Assembly: GCA_046331565.1 (NCBI GenBank)
Contig: JAXLQP010000001.1
Span: 310,001-374,000, forward strand
DNA length: 64,000 bases
Reading direction: 5' to 3'
DNA from: DASRDU01 sp046331565
Lineage (GTDB): Bacteria; Acidobacteriota; Blastocatellia; RBC074
Below the pieces are notes generated by a model. The model did no database searches and was not told where the DNA came from. It saw only the letters and a program-made list of their open reading frames with translations. Below, piece after piece: positions 8,826-17,269 of this stretch. The position numbers were made by a program, and so were the translations under genes. How positions within the stretch are numbered: position 1 is the first letter of the stretch; every line of letters starts with the position of its first letter.

Positions 8826-10021
8826 CCAGACAAAGGGTGATGTTTTACTGCCAGCACGTTCTGGGGATGGGCCATTTTGTGCGCAGCGCCGAAATCGTGC
8901 GCGGCCTGCACGATTTTGAAGTCTGCTTTCTGAACGGCGGCGAAATCGTCAGCGGCTTTGAACTGCCGCCGTCAGTTGAAGTCATCAACCTGCCGCCGCT
9001 CAGATCAGACGCAGAGTTCCGCGACATTCAAACTGTGGACGGCGCAAACAACCTGGCCGCAATCAAAACGGAACGGCGAGAGCGGCTGCTGAATGAATAT
9101 GAAAGATTCAGGCCGGACGTGCTGATGATCGAACTGTTCCCGTTTGGTCGCCGCAAATTTGCCGATGAAATCGTGCCGCTGCTTGACCGCATTCAGGCTG
9201 ACGGCAGCAGGACAAAAGTGGTGTGCAGCCTGCGCGATATTCTGGTCAGCAAGCGCGATCAGGCCCGTTTTGATGCGCAGGCCTGCGAACTGGTGAATCA
9301 GTATTTCGATCTGGTGCTGGTGCATTCCGATCCGGCCTTTCAGCAGCTTGCAGAAACCTTTCCGCGCGCGCACGACATTCAATGCCCGGTTCGTTACACC
9401 GGCTTCGTTGCGCAACGCATCAGCGATCACGCGACAGTTGAACTGAAAACTGATGAACACGAAAAAGTGATTGTCGTCAGCATCGGCGGGGGGCGCGTTG
9501 GTGAATCGCTGATTGACTGTGCGCTTGCCGCGAGCGACCTGCTGGCCGAAACGCAGCCGCACCTGATGCTGATTTTTGCCGGGCCTTACATGCCTGAAGA
9601 TCAGTATCAGCAGTTCAGCGCCAGAACCGCAACACGGCCACGCATCAGGCTTGAACGGTACGCCACAAACTTTACGGCTTATCTCAAACGCGCCGATCTG
9701 TCGGTCAGTATGGCGGGTTACAACACCTGCATGAACATTCTGGCCACAGGCGTGCGCGCCATCGTCTGCCCGTTTACAGGCAACAACAACGAGGAGCAGA
9801 CCATCCGGGCCATGAAGCTGCAAAACCTGGGCGCGCTCGCAGTCATTCATCCGTCGCAGCTTTCGCCCGCACGACTGGCTGCAATGATGCAGGCCGAACT
9901 GGAACGCAAAGCAACCGGCACGCTGATGCAACTGCAACTCAATGGCGCTGAGCAGACCGCAGCCGCCCTCAGGGAGTTGCTGGCTCAGGGCGCAACGAAA
10001 GCAGGGGAGGTGGCCGCATGA
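8822..10021 (+). CDS. GT-B glycosyltransferase, COG4671-like (second copy)
   Basis: A 399-residue glycosyltransferase of the same family as the first gene of the block. It starts with RVMFYCQHVLGMGHFVRS, has VVSIGGGRVGES as the first strand and loop of the donor domain, and SMAGYNT at about 296-302. I place the start at the ATG overlapping the upstream TGA rather than at the in-frame GTG nine bases earlier, because ATGA coupling is the rule in this block. The two copies are clearly divergent and probably add different sugars. Confidence 0.8.
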   Translation: MTRQRVMFYCQHVLGMGHFVRSAEIVRGLHDFEVCFLNGGEIVSGFELPPSVEVINLPPLRSDAEFRDIQTVDGANNLAAIKTERRERLLNEYERFRPDVLMIELFPFGRRKFADEIVPLLDRIQADGSRTKVVCSLRDILVSKRDQARFDAQACELVNQYFDLVLVHSDPAFQQLAETFPRAHDIQCPVRYTGFVAQRISDHATVELKTDEHEKVIVVSIGGGRVGESLIDCALAASDLLAETQPHLMLIFAGPYMPEDQYQQFSARTATRPRIRLERYATNFTAYLKRADLSVSMAGYNTCMNILATGVRAIVCPFTGNNNEEQTIRAMKLQNLGALAVIHPSQLSPARLAAMMQAELERKATGTLMQLQLNGAEQTAAALRELLAQGATKAGEVAA

Positions 10022-10824
10022 AAGAAATCATTGCCGGACTCAGACCAGTCATCGAACAGCTTCAGACCGCAGGTCGCACAGTCAGAATTTTCTTTCGTGA
10101 TGATGACGTTGACGATGACGAAGAGACGCTGCACCGGATGGTGAAAATCTTTTTGCGGCATAACGTCCCGGTCAATCTTGAAATCATTCCGGCGCGGCTG
10201 GCGAAGACGGCAATCAGGGCGTTGCGGCAGTATCACAATTTCTGGCCGCACCTGCTCGGACTCAATCAGCACGGCTGGCAGCATCTCAATCACGAACTGA
10301 CCGGACGTCGCTGCGAATTCGGCCCGGCGCGCAGTTTCGAGCAGCAGCTTCACGACATCAGCCAGGGCCGCGCCGTGCTTGAAGAAGCATTCAGCACGGC
10401 TTTCTTTCCGGCCTTCACGCCGCCCTGGAATCGCTGCACCGCCGCCACCTTCAGCGCGCTTGATGAACTTGGCTTTCAGGTGCTGTCAAAGGATCAGGGG
10501 GGCGTACCTGTGACCGGTTACAGCTTTCAGGAAATTTCGATCACGCTCGATCTGTATCGCTGGCGCAATGGCGCGGAAATGAAAGCGCCCGCCGCCATCA
10601 TCAGCGAACTGGGCGAACAGTTACTGACTTGTAACACGGTCGGAATCATGCTGCATCACAAGGTGATGGATGAAACCGCGTGTGAATTGCTGGAACTGCT
10701 GATCTGTGAAATGAACCATCAGCCGGGTCTGGAATTTCACACTTTTCAGAGCCTGTCAGAAAGCATCGTTACAGTACCGCGCGCGTCAGCAGGCGGCTGT
10801 CCTGTCGTTAGTCCCGCCTGCTGA
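10018..10824 (+). CDS. Polysaccharide deacetylase-like protein (NodB fold)
   Basis: A 268-residue protein with a NodB-like pattern: FRDDDVDDD (acidic motif, residues 26-34), the HGWQH motif (H85 and H89), and FTPPWNR (about 133-139). These enzymes remove N- or O-acetyl groups from sugars with a metal held by one Asp and two His. No signal peptide is seen, so a cytoplasmic substrate such as a lipid-linked precursor is likely. The last codons, including the stop, lie inside a long inverted repeat (10768-10840), so the C-terminal PRASAGGCPVVSPAC is repeat-derived and the ancestral end may have differed. Confidence 0.75.
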   Translation: MKEIIAGLRPVIEQLQTAGRTVRIFFRDDDVDDDEETLHRMVKIFLRHNVPVNLEIIPARLAKTAIRALRQYHNFWPHLLGLNQHGWQHLNHELTGRRCEFGPARSFEQQLHDISQGRAVLEEAFSTAFFPAFTPPWNRCTAATFSALDELGFQVLSKDQGGVPVTGYSFQEISITLDLYRWRNGAEMKAPAAIISELGEQLLTCNTVGIMLHHKVMDETACELLELLICEMNHQPGLEFHTFQSLSESIVTVPRASAGGCPVVSPAC

Positions 10825-10840
10825 CGCGCGATACTGTAAC
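10768..10840. repeat. Inverted repeat covering the 3' end of the deacetylase gene
   Basis: Arms of about 28 bases (10768-10796 and 10813-10840; core CGCGTCAGCAGGCGG) pair almost perfectly around a 16-base loop. The TGA stop of the upstream gene lies in the right arm. It probably weakens read-through into the ABC exporter or stabilises the upstream mRNA. There is no T-tract, so it is not a classical terminator. Confidence 0.8.
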
Positions 10841-10864
10841 GGCCTGACGTAATTATTCTCAAAA

Positions 10865-12703
10865 ATGAAAACCGCCGGACACCACAGATTTCAGCGCATC
10901 GTCAGGGAGCATCTGGCCGAAGTGAAATGGCGAATCGGGCTGGCAGGCCTGTGCATGCTCGGTTTTACGCTGACGGAACTGCTCGCGCCCTGGCCGCTGA
11001 AAGTGATCTTCGATCATCTGCTGCTTGATCGTGAACTGCCGCCTTCGCTGCACTCGCTGGCCGGACTGATGGCGCAGGGCAAGGCAACGGCGGTGATCGT
11101 GATTTCATTCAGCATCATGCTGATTGCTGCCGGGCGCGGCGTGTTCTCTTACTTTCAGCTTTATCTGACTTCGCGCATCGGCTATCAGCTTGTGTACCGT
11201 TTGCGGCGCGAAATGTTTGCGCACCTGCAACGACTGACGCTCTCATTTCACAACCGCGCCCGCAGCGGCGAACTGCTGACCAAAATCACCAGCGACACGA
11301 CGACGCTCAGGGATGTCTTTGCTGAATCGGCGCTCAATTTCGCTTCGCACCTGCTGACGCTCGCGGGAATGTTTGCCGTCATGTTTGCGCTCAATCGCCG
11401 CCTCAGCCTGATTGTGCTGCTGACGATTCCAGCGCTGCTCTATGTGCTGTTTGCAATTTACCGCCGCATCAAATCATCGGCCCGCAAACAGCGCGAACGC
11501 GAAGGCCGCGTGGCTTCGCGCATCAGCGAAGTGCTGCGGTCGGTGTCGCTCGTCCAGGCTTTCGCGCGTGAGCATTACGAGGAAGAACGCTTCGATCACG
11601 AAAGCCGCGAGACGCTGGCCGAAAGCATCAGAACCGCGCGCCTCGAAGCCGCCGCTTCACGCGCCGTTGAAATCATCAGCGCCGCCGGATTATGGGCCGT
11701 CGTGTTGTTCGGTGCGTTGCAGGTTCTGGCTGGTCAGATGACGCCGGGTGATGTGCTGATCTTCACGGCTTATCTGACCAGTATGTACAAACCGCTGCGG
11801 CAACTGGCGCGGCTTTCCAGCCAGTTTTCAAAGGCGGCAGTCAGCGCCGAACGCATTGCCGAAATTCTCGACAGCGAAAATGAACTGCCTGAAATCAGGC
11901 CGGTCGTCAGCGCCAGGCATCTGTCCGGTCAGATCGTTTTCAATCGCGTCAGCTTTCATTACGGCGACGGGCGGCAGGTTCTCAGGGACATTTCCTTCAG
12001 CATCGAACCGGGGCAGCGCGTGGCGCTGGTTGGCGCTTCGGGCGCGGGCAAATCAACGATTGCCAGCCTGCTGCTGCGTTTTTATCAGCCGCAGCAGGGT
12101 TCGATTCTGATTGATGGCACCGACCTCCGGCGGTTTGAGCGCGAATCGCTGCGGCGTCAGATCGGAGTCGTGTTGCAGGATGTGATGCTGTTTGGCGTTT
12201 CAATCCGCGAAAACATTGCTTACGGCCAACCGCACGCGACGCAGGCCGAAATCGAAGCGGCAGCGCGGCTGGCTTTCGCGCACGATTTCATCACGGCGCT
12301 GCCCGATGGTTATGAAACGGTGGTGGGCGAGCGCGGCTGCACGCTGTCGGGCGGTCAGCGGCAGCGCATCTGCCTGGCCAGGGCGATCATTAGGCGGCCT
12401 TCGATTCTGATTCTGGATGAACCGACTTCAGCGATTGATGCCGAATCGGCGCGACTGATTCAGCAGGCCATCAGCCGCGTTCATCAGGGCCGCACGATGC
12501 TGGTCATCGCGCACCAGTTCGCGGGCCTTGAAAGCTTCGATCAGATTCTGGCGCTTAAGGATGGCGAAATAGTTGAGCGCGGCACTCACGCTCAACTGCT
12601 GCGCCAGCGTGGTTTTTATTATGAGCTTTACACCAGTCAGGGCCGACCGGATGTGAACGCCACGATGCGCGAAGCCGCGCTTCAGGCTTCGGGTCAGTGG
12701 TAA
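10865..12703 (+). CDS. ABC exporter, fused permease and ATPase (MsbA type)
   Basis: A 612-residue half-transporter: a six-helix membrane domain over about residues 20-320, then a nucleotide-binding domain with Walker A GASGAGKST from about 390, signature LSGGQRQR near 494, Walker B ILILDEPTS near 514-522 and the switch histidine in VIAHQ. It would act as a homodimer in the inner membrane, flipping a lipid-linked or amphipathic product outward. As the last gene of the glycan block it is the natural export step for the product. It starts 40 bases after the previous gene, just beyond the palindrome. Confidence 0.88.
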   Translation: MKTAGHHRFQRIVREHLAEVKWRIGLAGLCMLGFTLTELLAPWPLKVIFDHLLLDRELPPSLHSLAGLMAQGKATAVIVISFSIMLIAAGRGVFSYFQLYLTSRIGYQLVYRLRREMFAHLQRLTLSFHNRARSGELLTKITSDTTTLRDVFAESALNFASHLLTLAGMFAVMFALNRRLSLIVLLTIPALLYVLFAIYRRIKSSARKQREREGRVASRISEVLRSVSLVQAFAREHYEEERFDHESRETLAESIRTARLEAAASRAVEIISAAGLWAVVLFGALQVLAGQMTPGDVLIFTAYLTSMYKPLRQLARLSSQFSKAAVSAERIAEILDSENELPEIRPVVSARHLSGQIVFNRVSFHYGDGRQVLRDISFSIEPGQRVALVGASGAGKSTIASLLLRFYQPQQGSILIDGTDLRRFERESLRRQIGVVLQDVMLFGVSIRENIAYGQPHATQAEIEAAARLAFAHDFITALPDGYETVVGERGCTLSGGQRQRICLARAIIRRPSILILDEPTSAIDAESARLIQQAISRVHQGRTMLVIAHQFAGLESFDQILALKDGEIVERGTHAQLLRQRGFYYELYTSQGRPDVNATMREAALQASGQW

Positions 12704-12715
12704 CAATGAAGAAGG

Positions 12716-12828
12716 AAGAGAGATGACGGAATACACGGAAATAACGGAACAGACGGAAAGCCTCAGACATTGTTCAGTTCTGTTTCTGTTTGTTCCGTTC
12801 TTTCCGTCTGTTCCGTCATCTCTCTTTC
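12716..12828. repeat. Inverted repeat, family A (GAGAGATGACGGAA), copy 1
   Basis: Left arm from 12716 (AAGAGAGATGACGGAA, then GGAA-rich heptamers) and right arm 12790-12828 form a long imperfect hairpin between the ABC exporter and the TonB receptor gene. The same element recurs at 53706-53806 and 56623-56751. Each arm is itself built of short GGAAYAMAC-like units. Confidence 0.85.
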
Positions 12829-12858
12829 GGACGCGCACATTGAGTAAGGAGCATTAAA

Positions 12859-15453
12859 ATGAAACGCGGAATGATCGGGCCGGTGATTGTGATGATGGCG
12901 CTGCTGTGGCTGAATCCTGTCACGGCAACCGGACAGGCGCAGACTGACAGCATTCAGATCAGCGGCACGGTTGAAGATCAGACCGGCGCAGCCATTCCCG
13001 GCGCGCGATTGGCGCTGCTGACAAAAGGCACAGGCGCTGAACGCAAAGCCGTAGCCGATGCTGCCGGAATGTTCAGCTTTGACGCTGTGCCGCCCGGCGC
13101 GTACACGCTCAGATGCGAAGCGAAAAGCTTTGTTACTGCCGTGAAGGAAATCAATGCCCGCCCTGGCGCGCCTGTGTCCGTCACGTTCAAACTGCAAACC
13201 GGCGCAGTCGAAGAAGAGATCAGCGTGTCAGGCAGCGGGCGCAATGAAGAGGAATCAATCTCAATCGAGCGCAATGCTGACCGCCTGAATTTTGATGACA
13301 ACCTGCTGCGCGGCCTGCCTGCGCCGGGGCAGAATCCGTTGCAGATGGTGACGGCGTTTCTTTCTCCGGCAACGCAGGGCAGCGAAGGTGTCTCGATTTC
13401 AGTTGACGGGATGGATGCAGGCGGGGTTGATCTGCCTGCGCGTTCAGTGCGGCGCATTCGCCTCAATCGCAATCCTTATTCAGCCGAGTTCCGGCGTCCG
13501 GGTAAGGCAAGAGTTGAAGCGCTGACAGATGAATCATCGTTTCGGCGTTATCACGGCAGCTTTGGTTATTACGCGCGCAATGCGGTGTTTGATGCGCGCC
13601 ATGCCTTTGCGCTGACGCGGCCTGAACTGAATCGCCGGATGTTTGATCTGACGCTGAGCGGGCCGCTGATCGGTCAGCGACTGGCATTTTTTGCGAGCGG
13701 TGAAAGGCTGCTGAATGACGAAAGCGCGGTCATCAATGCGCGCCTGCTCAGCGGGCCATTCAGGGTCAGCGTGCTGACGCCCGAACGCCGCACCAGTCTG
13801 CTTGGTCGCCTGGACTGGCGCGCCAGTGACAAACAGACGTTCGTGCTGCTTTACAACTTCCGCGATCATTCAGAACTCAGTCGCGGCATCGGCGGGCTGA
13901 AACTGCCCGAACAGGGGATTGCGGCGGCTGAAAGATTGCACCGCCTTCAGCTTTCAGACCGGATGGTGCTGTCGTCGCACTGGCTCAATGACGTGCGACT
14001 GGTGATTGAACGCGAAACTGATGGCGTGGGGCGTCGCGTGACAGGCCCGGCCATTGTCGTCATCGGCGCATTCACCGGCGGCGAGCCGCAGAGTTTCAGA
14101 CAGAGCCGCGAAACGACTGTGCGTGTGCAGGACAATGTAAGTTACACGCGGGGCCGCCACGCACTGAAATTCGGCGCTGAGTTCCGGCCACGCCGCGTCA
14201 ATGTCACTGAAGCCTCGAATTTCGGCGGGACGTTTGAGTTTTCGAGTCTCAGTGATTTTGCCGCCGCCAGGCCGTTTGTCTTTCGGATCAATCAGGGTGC
14301 GCCTGAAGTCAGCTTCACGCAGCACGAAACATCAATGTTTGTGCAGGATGAAATCAGGCTGCGACCGAATCTGACGCTGACGCCGGGCCTGCGTTACGGC
14401 TGGCAGTCGAATCTGAAAGACCGCAACAATTTTGCTCCGAGGATGGCTGTCGCGTGGGGGCTGAAGGATCGGCGCACGGTGATTCGCGGCGGCGCGGGCA
14501 TTTTTTATGAGCGCCTTCCTGAATCGGTCACACAGCGCAGCCTGCTCCTTGACGGCTCGCGCATTCGTGAACTGGTGATTACCGGGCCTGCTTATCCTGA
14601 TCCGTTCGGTTCAGGTCTGGCGACGTTGCCGCCACCGGCTCTGGTGCGGCGGGCAGATGACCTGCGCGCGCCGTATCTGACTCAGGCCGGTGTCAGCATT
14701 GAGCGCGAAGTGTGGCGCAACTCGCAACTGTCAGTCGAATATCAGACCTTGCGCGGCGTGCGGTTGCTGCGGTCGCGCAACGTCAACGCTCCGCTGCCGG
14801 GGAGCATTGGCGCGGGGCGGCGACCCGACCCGACGATGGGCAACATCAGTCAGGTCGAGTCGTCGGCTCTGATGCGCGGGCACGCGCTGAGCCTGACCTT
14901 CAGAGGCAGCATTGGCCGTCGCCTCAGACTGATGGCGCAATACACTATTTCAAGCTCAAGGGACGACAGCAGCGGGTTGTTTGCGCTGCCTGCTGATAAT
15001 TACAACCTGCGGCCTGAATGGGGACGTTCGGATTTTGATCAGCGGCACCGCTTCACGCTGGCCGGGACGTTTGATGCGCCTTTCGGGTTCCGGCTCGGCA
15101 GCTTTGTGAACCTTGCTTCCTCGCTGCCTTACAACATCACGACCGGATTTGATGATAACGGCGACACGGTGGCAAATGATCGCCCGGCAGGCGGCACGCG
15201 CAACACCGGCAACGGCCCTGGCTTCGCGCGCGTTGATCTGCGCGTGACCAGAGCCTTCAAAGTGCCGCGCCTCCCTGGCCGCAGGCGTGACAGTTCATCG
15301 CGCAATCTGGAATTCAGCGTTGATTTCTTCAACCTCTTCAATCGCGTCAACTATGAAAATTATGTCGGCGCGCAAAGCTCACCATTTTTCGGGCGGGCCG
15401 TTGCCGCTCATCAGGCCCGCACAATGCAGTTCTCGGCGCGTTACAGGTTCTGA
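12859..15453 (+). CDS. TonB-dependent receptor with carboxypeptidase-regulatory-like N-terminal domain
   Basis: An 864-residue outer-membrane beta-barrel protein. A signal peptide (MKRGMIGPVIVMMALLWLN..., cut near TGQA) is followed by a CarboxypepD_reg-like beta-sandwich (about 30-115: ISGTVEDQTGAAIPGA, DAAGMFSFDAVPPGAYTL), a short plug-like segment (SVDGMD) and a long barrel ending in the aromatic pattern SARYRF expected for BAM recognition. The layout matches the large acidobacterial receptor family often linked to glycan or protein uptake. No TonB box is certain. The ATG has AAGGAG eight bases upstream (TAAGGAGCATTAAA). The gene is flanked by hairpins and is probably monocistronic. Confidence 0.85.
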   Translation: MKRGMIGPVIVMMALLWLNPVTATGQAQTDSIQISGTVEDQTGAAIPGARLALLTKGTGAERKAVADAAGMFSFDAVPPGAYTLRCEAKSFVTAVKEINARPGAPVSVTFKLQTGAVEEEISVSGSGRNEEESISIERNADRLNFDDNLLRGLPAPGQNPLQMVTAFLSPATQGSEGVSISVDGMDAGGVDLPARSVRRIRLNRNPYSAEFRRPGKARVEALTDESSFRRYHGSFGYYARNAVFDARHAFALTRPELNRRMFDLTLSGPLIGQRLAFFASGERLLNDESAVINARLLSGPFRVSVLTPERRTSLLGRLDWRASDKQTFVLLYNFRDHSELSRGIGGLKLPEQGIAAAERLHRLQLSDRMVLSSHWLNDVRLVIERETDGVGRRVTGPAIVVIGAFTGGEPQSFRQSRETTVRVQDNVSYTRGRHALKFGAEFRPRRVNVTEASNFGGTFEFSSLSDFAAARPFVFRINQGAPEVSFTQHETSMFVQDEIRLRPNLTLTPGLRYGWQSNLKDRNNFAPRMAVAWGLKDRRTVIRGGAGIFYERLPESVTQRSLLLDGSRIRELVITGPAYPDPFGSGLATLPPPALVRRADDLRAPYLTQAGVSIEREVWRNSQLSVEYQTLRGVRLLRSRNVNAPLPGSIGAGRRPDPTMGNISQVESSALMRGHALSLTFRGSIGRRLRLMAQYTISSSRDDSSGLFALPADNYNLRPEWGRSDFDQRHRFTLAGTFDAPFGFRLGSFVNLASSLPYNITTGFDDNGDTVANDRPAGGTRNTGNGPGFARVDLRVTRAFKVPRLPGRRRDSSSRNLEFSVDFFNLFNRVNYENYVGAQSSPFFGRAVAAHQARTMQFSARYRF

Positions 15454-15482
15454 ACGCCGGACACTCAGTGCAGTCCGGCTCA

Positions 15483-15514
15483 TTCAGACCAGGCAGATTC
15501 CTGCCTGGTCTGAA
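15483..15514 (+). terminator. Perfect hairpin after the TonB receptor gene
   Basis: A 13-bp perfect stem (TTCAGACCAGGCA) with a 6-base loop. It has no following T-run, so termination would be weak or factor-assisted. Confidence 0.55.
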
Positions 15515-15584
15515 CCATTGTGACTGAAGCAGTGTGTACTGCTGCTGAGTACAACCCGCCAAAACCATTCAGGAGGAGGAGGCT

Positions 15585-16982
15585 ATGACTGACATACGAT
15601 GCTACAAACTTGCTGCCGTATTGATTCTGCTGCTGCTGGTCGGTGGTCGGGCGCTGGTTCCGGTTCAGGCTGCCGGTGAATCAGACGAGTTGCTGGATCG
15701 TGAACTCGCCGGTGTGCTGCACCAGCATGGCTTCACCGGCAGGATCGAATCGAAACTGGAAGAGCGGCTGGGGCGCAGGGTCAATCTGCCGCTGGCCTTG
15801 AAACTGGGGCGAATGCTCTGGTTCGATACCGTTACCGGCCTCAACAATGATAACGCCTGCGCCGGATGTCATTCACCCACCACCGGCTTTGGCGACACAC
15901 AATCAATCGCCATCGGGATTGAAAACAACGGTATCGTCGGGCCTGACCGCGCAGGGCCGCGCAACATGCGACGCACCCCGATGGCTATCAATACGGCGTT
16001 CTTCCCGAATCTGATGTGGAACTCACGCTTTGCTGCGCTGTCGGGCAATCCGTTTGACAATCGGGCCGGGTTTCAATTTCCCGACCCTGAAAGTTTCAGC
16101 CTCTCTTACCTGCCGCACCTGCTTGTTGCTCAGGCCTTCATCCCGCCGACCGAGAGAACTGAGGTTGCCGGGTTTGATTTTCCGGGTGACAGCAACGCGA
16201 TCAGAGCCGAGGTGCTGAGACGACTCAACGGAATCGAAGCGTATCGCCGCCTGTTTGGTGAATTTTTCCCTGAGGCCAGAAACGGCGGATTGATTACCTT
16301 CGATATGTTCGGCAAGGCCATCGCTGAATTTGAATTCACCCTGACGTTTGCTGATGCGCCGATTGACAGGTTTGCGCGCGGACAGCATCGGGCCATGACA
16401 ACGGTGCAGAAGAAAGGAGCTTTGCTCTTTTTTGGCAAAGCCGGGTGCGTCCGGTGTCACGCCGTCAGCGGTGAATCGAATGAAATGTTCAGTGATTTCA
16501 GGCAGCACGTAATCGGCATTCCGCAAATCGCCCCGACCCGCACCAATAATAACTTTGACGGGCCAGGCGTTAATGAGGATTTCGGGCTGGAACAGATCAC
16601 ACAGAATCCGAACGACCGTTACAAATTTCGCACCTCGCCGATTCGCAACGTGGCGCTGCAACCAACCTTCTTTCACAACGGCGCTTTCACACGCCTTGAG
16701 GATGCCGTGCGACATCATCTGAATGCCGTTGTCTCAGCCCGGCTGTATCGTCCCATTTCACTTGATGCTGATCTGGCCGGGCCGGTCGGGCCGGTTGAGC
16801 CGGTGCTTGAACGACTTGATCCCCTGCTGATCTGGCCGACTTATCTGACGAGCCAGGAGTTCAGGTATCTGGTTGAATTTGTCCGTAACGGATTGCTCGA
16901 TCCGCGCGCCAGACCTGATAACCTGCGCCTGCTGATACCCGATGTGGTTCCGAGCGGCAGGCCGGTGATGACCTTCCAGTAA
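15585..16982 (+). CDS. Di-haem cytochrome c peroxidase family protein
   Basis: A 465-residue periplasmic protein with an N-terminal signal or anchor helix (about residues 9-28) and two c-type haem sites, CAGCH (92-96) and CVRCH (288-292). This is the arrangement of bacterial di-haem peroxidases (CcpA/MauG superfamily). Such enzymes reduce hydrogen peroxide with cytochrome electrons or oxidise a partner protein. Segments RRTPMAINTAFFPNLMW and FRTSPIRNVALQPTFFHNGAF are typical of this branch. A strong AGGAGGAGGAGG site precedes the ATG. Flanking hairpins suggest a single-gene unit. Confidence 0.88.
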   Translation: MTDIRCYKLAAVLILLLLVGGRALVPVQAAGESDELLDRELAGVLHQHGFTGRIESKLEERLGRRVNLPLALKLGRMLWFDTVTGLNNDNACAGCHSPTTGFGDTQSIAIGIENNGIVGPDRAGPRNMRRTPMAINTAFFPNLMWNSRFAALSGNPFDNRAGFQFPDPESFSLSYLPHLLVAQAFIPPTERTEVAGFDFPGDSNAIRAEVLRRLNGIEAYRRLFGEFFPEARNGGLITFDMFGKAIAEFEFTLTFADAPIDRFARGQHRAMTTVQKKGALLFFGKAGCVRCHAVSGESNEMFSDFRQHVIGIPQIAPTRTNNNFDGPGVNEDFGLEQITQNPNDRYKFRTSPIRNVALQPTFFHNGAFTRLEDAVRHHLNAVVSARLYRPISLDADLAGPVGPVEPVLERLDPLLIWPTYLTSQEFRYLVEFVRNGLLDPRARPDNLRLLIPDVVPSGRPVMTFQ

Positions 16983-16990
16983 AGAGTGAG

Positions 16991-17021
16991 CCTCAGGCGT
17001 TCACCGTGAACGCCTGAGGCA
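16991..17021 (+). terminator. Perfect hairpin after the di-haem peroxidase gene
   Basis: A 14-bp stem (GCCTCAGGCGTTCA) with a 3-base loop begins nine bases after the stop. No T-tract follows. Confidence 0.6.
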
Positions 17022-17269
17022 TCGCCCTGCCATTAGCTTCACACCCGGGTTCATCTTCTCATCTGCTTTCTGTGGCAGCACCTTCGTTCAGGCGCAGTCA
17101 GGTTCTGAAGCAAGCTTGACAAGTTCAGGCCGGACGGCGCATCTTGCCGCTGCATTTCCTTTCTTGTGTTAGACCAGAACTTCACCAGATTTATCGTGGC
17201 GGCCCGATGATGATGAGGCCACTTCAACCACCGGGCATCGCCAGCATCAATATTCAGGGGGAATTTCTC

